From contig CACOAW010000009.1 in NCBI GenBank assembly GCA_902625325.1, positions 1 through 62,410 on the forward strand: 62,410 bases of DNA. Direction: 5' to 3'. A model generated the notes under the pieces. It was not told the origin of the DNA. It made no database searches and was given only the letters and a program-made list of their open reading frames with translations. The position numbers were made by a program, and so were the translations under genes. The DNA is from an uncultured Candidatus Poseidoniales archaeon. Lineage in GTDB: Archaea; Thermoplasmatota; Poseidoniia; Poseidoniales; Thalassarchaeaceae. Below are positions 1 to 6,810 of the stretch, in pieces; the stretch's first letter is position 1; the number at the start of each line of letters is the position of its first letter.

Positions 1-337
1 AGGACTCAACGGACCCCGAGAAGACGTGGTAGGTCAGGATGTCGACCAGTGTCGCATTCTCCTCGTCGGTGTCGAAGGAGGCCAGGTCGATCCCGGCATC
101 CGCGAAGGCCGCGTCGGTGGGTGCGAAGACCGTGAAGGGCCCGTCTGCCTGCAGCGCCGTCACGAGGTCTGCATGGTCCAGAGCGGCTACCAGTGAGTTG
201 TGCTCACCCGTATTTTGTGCGTTCGTTGGTATATCATCAGATTCCTCTGCCGCCACGATCGGACTGAGGGACATCGCACCGATAGTGAAAGTCACATACA
301 TTCCTACAATGATTGGCATAATCATCCTTGCATTCAT
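1..337 (-). CDS. Fasciclin (FAS1) domain secreted protein, N-terminal part
   Basis: The gene runs off the left edge, so only the first 112 residues are visible. An N-terminal hydrophobic stretch (about residues 5-30, ending SPIVAAEE) looks like a signal peptide. It is followed by a FAS1 domain with the hallmark FTVFAPTDAAF motif and the later LTYHVFSG element. FAS1 domains are extracellular adhesion modules. ATG at 337 is the first start after an in-frame stop at 359-361. A TATA-like box lies about 55 bases upstream. The region just downstream of the next gene is only a promoter-sized gap, so this gene seems independently transcribed. Family assignment is firm; the ligand is unknown. Confidence 0.85.
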   Translation of the reverse strand, partial: MNARMIMPIIVGMYVTFTIGAMSLSPIVAAEESDDIPTNAQNTGEHNSLVAALDHADLVTALQADGPFTVFAPTDAAFADAGIDLASFDTDEENATLVDILTYHVFSGSVES

Positions 338-390
338 GCCTTTTGCGATGTCTATCCATTAATGAAGGAGTGTATGTTTTTCAGAATCGG

Positions 391-400
391 CCATATATAC
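391..400 (-). promoter_or_regulatory. TATA-box candidate for the FAS1 gene
   Basis: On the minus strand the sequence reads GTATATATGG in the 90-base gap upstream of the FAS1 start. A TSS about 25 bases downstream would give a leader of roughly 30 bases. The assignment rests on composition and position only. Confidence 0.4.
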
Positions 401-427
401 CTGTGTTTCTGATTGACCATTCTCTGA

Positions 428-1792
428 TTAAGTCATTATCAGATTGTACACATGGAGTGCTTCTGGTTCCTTGGAGACAACTTCCCTTGCGACTGCAATC
501 TCTCCTCCCTCTGGATACCTGGACTGCAACGCTCCCTCTATGATTCCGTCGTCCAGCGCCCACACCGGCAATTCTCCACCTTCTGGGAATTCAGAAAACT
601 GGACCTTGATGTGGAACTCCGGTTCGAGATCATAGCTCAGGGTCCCTAAGCCCGCGTGTTCCCACCAATCCATCATCTCATTGAGAAACTCGATTTCCTG
701 GCTGATTCCTCTCAGGCTAAATGCCAACTCCTGACCGACCCTGTTCCCAATCTGCCTCATCAATGACTCCAGGTCAATCCCGAAATCTCTCAGACTTGCG
801 ATTCCACCATGATTCAACTTTTTCCTAGCATCGCTTATCTCTAGTCCCGAGGCCATGAAAGCTTCGATATTGAAAGGCGTATCCTCCTCTGGGAGGTCCT
901 TTTCTATCATCAGAACCTCGCGGATTTTCTCCAAGAACGACCCTTCATTGAGGGTTAGCCTCAATGGATCCGTAATCCTCTCCTCGGTATACCTTTTGGA
1001 TGCGATATCGAAGGGAATGGCCTCTTCCCAAATCGTCTCAATCAGATTTCTCTGATTCTCAGCGAATTGTGCAGATTCGATTACCAGAGCAGCGTCGTTC
1101 TTCCCCTTCCCAACCGGGTTATCATCGGAGTTCAGGTACTGAATAACTTCATTTTGATCCATCACTGCTCCCTGAGCCTCCATCTCTTCCGAATGGCGAA
1201 CTTCGATAGATTCGTGAAGGTCGTTGTAGAATCGCACTGTCCTCTTGTCCAGTTGAGCCAGGACTCGTACTCGGACACCTCTCTTTGCCGCATCGTTGAT
1301 GGAAGTAATAGTAGCATTCCTGCATAGCGGTAGAATCCCAAATCTTCCGAGAATCATCACCAAGTCGGATTTAGAATCATTACCCATTTTCTCCAATCTA
1401 CCGAGAATCCTTACCCTCTCTTTGAGAATCGTGAACTTGGGGTTATCTTCGGCCTCCACCTCTTGGAACTCGAAATTCGAACTCTCAACCGAGGACTGAA
1501 TCTCTTGGAAACTACTCTCTATTCGGTTCAACTGTCTCCTGCGAATCTCAATCAGTTGTTCTACAGCTTGGTCTATTCTTGGGCAAGTGAATCTCATTGG
1601 CCTGTCAGCAATTACGGATACCATCCCCTTTTCTTGCAGGTCTTCTAGAGCCTTGTAGGCATCCAGCCTGGTCACTCCCAACTCCTTAGCAACTTCACTG
1701 GCTTTCATGCTAGGCTTACCAGCAAGTACATTCACCACCGAGACCTCTCTTTCTGAAAGTCCCGAATCACTCAGAATCTGATTCCACTCCAT
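428..1792 (-). CDS. TrmB-family transcriptional regulator
   Basis: 454 residues. The N-terminal ~75 residues form a winged helix typical of TrmB (MKASEVAKELGVTRLDAYKAL, recognition helix, then a wing with GMVSVIADRPMRF), followed by a short coiled coil (about 80-105). The middle part (about 120-290) has the phospholipase-D-like effector fold seen in TrmB proteins, without HKD catalytic motifs. The C-terminal ~150 residues resemble a small-molecule-binding V4R-like module (ends EALHVYNL), which is a low-confidence reading. ATG at 1792 directly follows the stop of the peroxiredoxin gene (1793-1795), so the two are probably one transcript. This is a cytoplasmic DNA-binding regulator; its targets are unknown, with redox or sugar control possible. 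Confidence 0.75.
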   Translation of the reverse strand: MEWNQILSDSGLSEREVSVVNVLAGKPSMKASEVAKELGVTRLDAYKALEDLQEKGMVSVIADRPMRFTCPRIDQAVEQLIEIRRRQLNRIESSFQEIQSSVESSNFEFQEVEAEDNPKFTILKERVRILGRLEKMGNDSKSDLVMILGRFGILPLCRNATITSINDAAKRGVRVRVLAQLDKRTVRFYNDLHESIEVRHSEEMEAQGAVMDQNEVIQYLNSDDNPVGKGKNDAALVIESAQFAENQRNLIETIWEEAIPFDIASKRYTEERITDPLRLTLNEGSFLEKIREVLMIEKDLPEEDTPFNIEAFMASGLEISDARKKLNHGGIASLRDFGIDLESLMRQIGNRVGQELAFSLRGISQEIEFLNEMMDWWEHAGLGTLSYDLEPEFHIKVQFSEFPEGGELPVWALDDGIIEGALQSRYPEGGEIAVAREVVSKEPEALHVYNLIMT

Positions 1793-2257
1793 CTATTGTC
1801 CCCCTTCACCGCTCAAAGCCGAAATAATCTGAGCAACGTGCTTCCTAGGTCTAAATAGCCAATCGTACACGTGCTGTACTTTGTTGTCTGGCCCGATAAC
1901 AAATGACGATTTAGAGGGAAACAAACCCAAGTGTAGCGGAACTCCGAATTTCTCGGCAACGTCTCTTTCCTGGTCAGAAAGAAGTGGGAATGGAAGGTCT
2001 AACTCTTTCTTGAATTTCTTATGCTGTTGGACTGTATCTTGGCTAATTCCGATAACTTCTACTGGTGGCTGGAGGGACTGGAAGAGTTCATATTGCTCTT
2101 TGAAACTCAGACAACCCCTCTTACATGTTGGAGAACCACTCTTCGCAAAAAAGAAGATTACCTTCCACTGACCTTCGAGCTCGGACGATTTGAATACGCT
2201 GCCCTCACTCGTCTCTAGCTCAAATTCAGGAGCTTCTTCGCCAATTTTGAGAACCAT
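1793..2257 (-). CDS. Peroxiredoxin, BCP/PrxQ-like
   Basis: 154 residues, the normal size for bacterioferritin-comigratory-type peroxiredoxins, which reduce H2O2 and alkyl hydroperoxides with thiol electrons. The peroxidatic site is FAKSGSPTC, with Cys45 as the likely attacking cysteine and Ser in place of the usual Thr of the PxxxTxxC motif. A second cysteine, Cys49, follows after three residues, one fewer than in classic PrxQ (C-x4-C), so the disulfide geometry may differ. No signal peptide, hence cytoplasmic. It is the first gene of a two-gene unit with the TrmB regulator. A TTTATAAA box at 2338-2345 is a possible promoter. Confidence 0.85.
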   Translation of the reverse strand: MVLKIGEEAPEFELETSEGSVFKSSELEGQWKVIFFFAKSGSPTCKRGCLSFKEQYELFQSLQPPVEVIGISQDTVQQHKKFKKELDLPFPLLSDQERDVAEKFGVPLHLGLFPSKSSFVIGPDNKVQHVYDWLFRPRKHVAQIISALSGEGGQ

Positions 2258-2427
2258 GCTATTTTCACTAAATCCCCTTTATGACACCTATTACGGGAAA
2301 AAATACCCTTTGGTAAAAATTTGGTGTAATCAGAAGTTTATAAAGAAGTGTTTCAATCTCATCCAGTTAAGAAAGTCAGATTGCGATCTCAATCTCGATT
2401 TGCTGTACCGTATTGAATCATCCCGCA

Positions 2428-2694
2428 CTAGGCTAGATGTGGCCATCTCTTCTTGATGGCCCTAAAGATCACCCTGGATATCACCATTGATGATAGGAGG
2501 AAGAAAACAGAAATCCAAATTGGCGCTTCATCGCTTGTAGCAAGGAAATATGTGATAAAGACTATCCCGGCTCCATAAATCGCTCTGAATATGGAGAAAA
2601 TCAGAAAAGATCTCAGTATCTGGTTTTCGGGTAACCATGACATCGGACCCGCCCCTTCTCCGGACATGTCTACAATTAGCGAAACCACAGACAT
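2428..2694 (-). CDS. Small two-helix membrane protein, unknown function
   Basis: 88 residues with two predicted membrane helices (about 28-50 and 57-76) and a basic C-terminus (RAIKKRW). No recognised family. It lies between the peroxiredoxin and the divergently transcribed GTPase gene. The 136-base AT-rich gap 2695-2831 probably holds divergent promoters. Coding status is inferred from the membrane pattern and absence of a competing frame. An alternative start is Met10. Confidence 0.55.
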   Translation of the reverse strand: MSVVSLIVDMSGEGAGPMSWLPENQILRSFLIFSIFRAIYGAGIVFITYFLATSDEAPIWISVFFLLSSMVISRVIFRAIKKRWPHLA

Positions 2695-2831
2695 CTACAT
2701 TTTCCTGTTTTGGATTGTCGAACTCCTGAAACAACAGACCAAACAAGCTCGGGGGTTGAAAAAAAGTACTCTATTAATTCAAAATGGAACAATTATTAGT
2801 CTGCATTAAATAAATAATTTAACAGGAATAA

Positions 2832-4034
2832 ATGAAAAACATGTCAGCTGACGAAGCCGTGGAAGAAAACAAACGCATCCCAGTCACCGTATTGACAGGT
2901 TTCCTGGGTTCCGGTAAGACCACTCTACTGAATCATATCCTCACAAGTACCGAACACAAGATGAAATTCGCGGTAATCGAGAATGAGTTCGGAGATGTCG
3001 GGATAGACGAGAATATACTCGTTGAAAGCTCAGAGGAGAGCATTATCGAGGTGATGAATGGGTGCATCTGTTGCACTGTAAGAGGAGATCTGACAGATTT
3101 GCTGAAAAGGATGCATGAGAGGATAGAGGACTTCGATGGAGTCCTGATCGAAACGACCGGTTTGGCAGACCCGGCACCAGTCGCTCAAACATTCTTCGTT
3201 GATGACGAAATCGTTAGCAAATACAAGCTAGACGGAATTATCACGGTAGCCGATGCCAAACACATCACCCAGCACCTGGACGAAGAAAAGCCAGAAGGCG
3301 TCGAAAACGAGTCCGTCGAACAGATCGCCTTCGCCGATAGAATCATGCTAAACAAGATCGACCTAGTCTCTGAGGAGGAACTAACAGAGGTTGAAACCAA
3401 AATAAAGTCCATCAATAGGTTCGCGCCAATGTATCGCACCGAGAACAGCATCATTGATCCGGCGAATCTGATTAACATAGGTTCATTCGACCTAGAGAAG
3501 ACCTTGGAAATGGACCCTGAGTTCCTGGATACCGAATCCGAGCATGAGCATGACGACCGAGTAACCTCCACGAGCTCCAAGTTCGTCGGAGCACTGAATG
3601 TGAACAAACTGGAACGATGGATAGGGGAACTTATGCAGAGCAAAGGCGAAGATCTGTTCAGGTACAAGGGAGTTCTGGCTGTCAAGGGAATGGATCAGAA
3701 ATTCGTCTTCCAAGGGGTGCACATGCTCTTCGGCGGAGGCTTCAGTTCCGAAGTAGCTCCCTGGAAGGAGGGGGAGACTCGGGAGTGCCGCTTCGTCTTC
3801 ATTGGTCGAAATCTGGATCACAAAGAGCTTCAGCAAGGGCTGATGGACTGCAAGGCAGAGGAACTAAGATTCAACGTTGGTGACACCGTTTACGCAAACA
3901 TCGGAGAGTTCACAGAAGGCAGGATCCTGAAATGCTGGGATGAAGGCAACCCGTATCGAGTAGAAATCCAGAACGAGGAGAGGTCAAATGTCTGGGTCCC
4001 CATCGACAGCGATGACTATGTCATTCCGGGGTGA
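2832..4034 (+). CDS. CobW/ZNG1-type G3E GTPase (metallochaperone)
   Basis: 400 residues. Walker A GFLGSGKTT at 23-31, the family metal site CxCC at Cys78/Cys80/Cys81, an ETTGLADP switch and NKID base-recognition motif place it in the COG0523 G3E family, whose members load zinc or cobalt into target enzymes. A HEHDD patch (about residues 237-241) adds metal ligands before the CobW C-terminal domain. The last ~50 residues (from about 348, VGDTVYANIGEFTEG onward) form an extra small beta domain not present in ordinary CobW proteins. It heads a locus of pirin, ZnuBCA and a NikR-like regulator, which supports a zinc role. Start ATG 2832 has AGGAA just upstream; Met4 is an alternative. Confidence 0.88.
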   Translation: MKNMSADEAVEENKRIPVTVLTGFLGSGKTTLLNHILTSTEHKMKFAVIENEFGDVGIDENILVESSEESIIEVMNGCICCTVRGDLTDLLKRMHERIEDFDGVLIETTGLADPAPVAQTFFVDDEIVSKYKLDGIITVADAKHITQHLDEEKPEGVENESVEQIAFADRIMLNKIDLVSEEELTEVETKIKSINRFAPMYRTENSIIDPANLINIGSFDLEKTLEMDPEFLDTESEHEHDDRVTSTSSKFVGALNVNKLERWIGELMQSKGEDLFRYKGVLAVKGMDQKFVFQGVHMLFGGGFSSEVAPWKEGETRECRFVFIGRNLDHKELQQGLMDCKAEELRFNVGDTVYANIGEFTEGRILKCWDEGNPYRVEIQNEERSNVWVPIDSDDYVIPG

Positions 4035-4095
4035 TTGGATAAGTATCCGACCAAAACCCCAGACTAGTGATTATATCTAATCCTCGATAGGCTCG

Positions 4096-4977
4096 ATGGT
4101 GCGCAGAGTTGTCGAAATCGTCCCAACCCATACCGTAAGGGAAGGGGGGGGATTCAAGGTTCGCAGACCTTCGAGGATGAATAGTTTACAGAGTCCGTTC
4201 TTACTGATAGACGAAATGGGCCCGGTGGATTATGGTCCAGGCGAGGCAGTCGGAGCCCCATGGCACCCTCACAGGGGGTTCGAAACTGTGACCTATCTAC
4301 TTGACGGGAGGATGCGACACGAGGATAGCGCTGGAAACAGTGGCGAGTTGAACCCGGGGGACGTTCAGTGGATGACTGCGGGCAGGGGAATAATTCACTC
4401 CGAGGAGCCTCACGAGGATTTCATGAGAACAGGGGGGCGAACACACGGTTTCCAAATTTGGGTAAACCTCCCGTCAGAACACAAAATGATGGCACCGAGA
4501 TACCAAGAAATCCCTGCAAAGGAATCTCCCACTATTCGAGAAGAAGGAGTTTGGGCTCGGGTCATTGCAGGAGAATGTCTGGGCGTTTCCTCATCCATAG
4601 ATACAGTCATCCCAATCACACTAATCCATGTCAAGATGGAGGGAGGCTCTGGGCTGATACAAGAAATAGCACCGGATTTGAACGCAATGATCTATGTTTT
4701 CGGTGGCAGAGTTAAGCTAGAAGACCCGCTCAGTGTGAGAGACCACCCACTTCCATTCGGTCTGGGCGTCAAACAGTTTGTGAGCGATGGGGAATTAGCG
4801 CTGCTGTCTCCAGGGGGGAAGATTGAGATCAAGTCCGAGTCAGAATCGGAATTTCTGATATTAGCGGGCCCAGAGATAAATGAGCCAATCGCCCGCTACG
4901 GTCCGTTTGTGATGAATACTAGAGAGGAAATTAATCAGGCCTTCCTAGATTACCAGAATGGTACATTTGCAAATTGA
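4096..4977 (+). CDS. Pirin family protein
   Basis: 293 residues, bicupin fold. The N-terminal cupin contains HPHRGFETVTYLL and GRGIIHSEE. His57, His59, His101 and Glu103 correspond to the Fe(II) ligands of pirins. Family members are metal-dependent oxygenases (quercetinase activity in some) or transcription cofactors. The gene follows the G3E GTPase after 61 bases on the same strand, so a shared metal-response role is possible but inferred. It contains no signal peptide. Confidence 0.88.
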   Translation: MVRRVVEIVPTHTVREGGGFKVRRPSRMNSLQSPFLLIDEMGPVDYGPGEAVGAPWHPHRGFETVTYLLDGRMRHEDSAGNSGELNPGDVQWMTAGRGIIHSEEPHEDFMRTGGRTHGFQIWVNLPSEHKMMAPRYQEIPAKESPTIREEGVWARVIAGECLGVSSSIDTVIPITLIHVKMEGGSGLIQEIAPDLNAMIYVFGGRVKLEDPLSVRDHPLPFGLGVKQFVSDGELALLSPGGKIEIKSESESEFLILAGPEINEPIARYGPFVMNTREEINQAFLDYQNGTFAN

Positions 4978-5010
4978 GAAACCAGCTGAAATCAAAATTT
5001 CCCCGCTCAC

Positions 5011-5946
5011 CTATCTTGCAAGAAGGGGGTTCGTTCTGAAAAATGGAAGAATAACTAGCTGAATTAGCGCTACTACAAGAAAAATTGATGCTGAGGTTAG
5101 AGCTATCGTGGAGCCCGTACCAGTCCTTAACTCCGCAGAGACATAAATCCCGATAATGGTTGATGATAGTCCGAACACCTGCGCCCATATGAGGCATGAT
5201 CGGAAGCTCCTTGATACGATCTGAGAAGTCGCAGCGGGAGTAACCAAGAGGGCGGTAACCAACAGAGCTCCAACAAACTGCACCATGCTTACCACTACTA
5301 CGGCAGTGACTATGCTGAATGTCCTCCCTATTCTATTTACAGGGATGCCCTGGATCTGGACGGAAATAGGGTCGATTGCAGTTGCCAGCAAGACATGACG
5401 GAAAATTCCGAGGAAGGCCATGGAAAAAAGACTCATCCAGACAATGATTTCGAAACTATCTTCATAGATAAGGAGGATATTTCCAAACAAATAACCCTCC
5501 ACAGTATGGGTGATCCCCCCTCCCCAATAAGAAAGACCAAACAGTCCCAATGCAAGCACTCCTGTCGAGAATATTGCAATCGCTGCATCCCCTGTTAGTA
5601 TTCCCCTGGTCTGCAACTCGTGGATTAGGAGTGATGAAACGACACTGAAGAATAATGCATACCAAAGAGGAGATGCGGCACCCAATACGAGCCCTACTGC
5701 AACTCCGCCGAATGTAACATGGGCTAAGCCATCACCGATTAATGCGAGATTCCTAATCAATAGGAATGAGCCTAGATATGAAGCCACCATCGTTACCAAC
5801 AAGGCAGCAACAAACGCATTTTGGAATAATGGTACTGTGAAGAACGAGGGGAAAATCTCTCCGGGAACATGTGGAGCTATGCGTTCCATTATCGGGGATA
5901 TATAATGCATTAATTCAGAACCGAGTTTCATATTCATCATCCTCAT
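5011..5946 (-). CDS. znuB: Zinc/manganese ABC transporter permease (ZnuB-like)
   Basis: 311 residues with about eight hydrophobic helices. It has the ABC-3 family hallmarks near LIGDGLAHVTFGGVAVG and the cytoplasmic coupling region DPISVQIQGI. It forms the membrane channel of a metal importer with the ATPase encoded immediately upstream (3 bases between stop and this start) and the binding protein before that. Several Met codons follow the annotated start (Met3, Met4, Met6), so the exact N-terminus is uncertain. Manganese instead of zinc cannot be excluded from sequence. Confidence 0.9.
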   Translation of the reverse strand: MRMMNMKLGSELMHYISPIMERIAPHVPGEIFPSFFTVPLFQNAFVAALLVTMVASYLGSFLLIRNLALIGDGLAHVTFGGVAVGLVLGAASPLWYALFFSVVSSLLIHELQTRGILTGDAAIAIFSTGVLALGLFGLSYWGGGITHTVEGYLFGNILLIYEDSFEIIVWMSLFSMAFLGIFRHVLLATAIDPISVQIQGIPVNRIGRTFSIVTAVVVVSMVQFVGALLVTALLVTPAATSQIVSRSFRSCLIWAQVFGLSSTIIGIYVSAELRTGTGSTIALTSASIFLVVALIQLVILPFFRTNPLLAR

Positions 5947-5949
5947 TAA

Positions 5950-6747
5950 TCATTGGTGCTCATGACTATGGTCGTCATGGACGTGTATTATCCCCCTCAA
6001 TCCAGCCAGGGAGGAAAAGTCAGGGACCTCATCTGACGGTCCATCGAATCTCACGCTCCCTTCAAGGTAGACGATTCGATGGGCTGCCTGTGTTATCGTG
6101 GTCAAATCGTGAGAAACCATCAGCACAGTCATATTTTCTTTGTGACACAGGCCATCTAACAATTTCAGCAGAGAATTTCTCGAGGGCAGATCCACTCCTA
6201 CCAGAGGCTCATCCAAGAGTAGGAAATCGGCTTCAGATGCTAGTGCTCTAGCGATTACTGAACGTTGAAGTTGACCCCCCGATAGTCTTCTTACGTCAGT
6301 ATCCGCCATATCGACGAGTCCGACCATTTCCAATGCGCTGTTAACTCTCGCATTCCTTTCTGAGCTTCCCATAATGAGCATACTCTGCGGATTTAGAGTA
6401 CCCAATCTAACCAGTTCTCTAACAGTGATTCGAATATTGCTAGACAGGTTTGAAGCGGCCTGTGGCACCCACCCTATTCTTCCATGATCAGAGTTCGAGA
6501 AACGCTCTTTTCCGTATACTCGGACTATGCCACTCGTGTTGGGGACAGGTTCCAGAAGCCCCAGGATGGTCAGAAGAAGTGTCGTTTTACCACTCCCATT
6601 CGGGCCGACCAATCCTACGAACTCGCCCTTTCTGATTTCTAAGTCCACATCTTGGATCACTATTTCGCCAGAACGTGCCACAGATAAGTCACTTATTTGC
6701 AGGAGGGGGGCCGTTGACTCCACTCCCTTTAGAGAACTCAGCCCCAT
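5950..6747 (-). CDS. znuC: Zinc/manganese ABC transporter ATPase (ZnuC-like) with His-rich tail
   Basis: 265 residues. Walker A GPNGSGKTT at 48-56, ABC signature LSGGQ at 155-159, Walker B LLLDEP near 176-181 and the switch His in MVSHDL. It powers the ZnuB channel. The last residues (HVHDDHSHEHQ) form a histidine-rich tail, unusual for the ATPase and possibly a cytosolic metal sensor or acceptor. ATG 6747 is preferred because GGAG lies about 11 bases upstream; a TTG at 6756 would add three residues. The middle gene of znuA-znuC-znuB. Confidence 0.9.
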   Translation of the reverse strand: MGLSSLKGVESTAPLLQISDLSVARSGEIVIQDVDLEIRKGEFVGLVGPNGSGKTTLLLTILGLLEPVPNTSGIVRVYGKERFSNSDHGRIGWVPQAASNLSSNIRITVRELVRLGTLNPQSMLIMGSSERNARVNSALEMVGLVDMADTDVRRLSGGQLQRSVIARALASEADFLLLDEPLVGVDLPSRNSLLKLLDGLCHKENMTVLMVSHDLTTITQAAHRIVYLEGSVRFDGPSDEVPDFSSLAGLRGIIHVHDDHSHEHQ

Positions 6748-6810
6748 CTCACGCAACTCTCCTAGAAGCCCTCGAGAGGATGGCCCTCAAGAGGGACCTC
6801 CTCAATCCTC

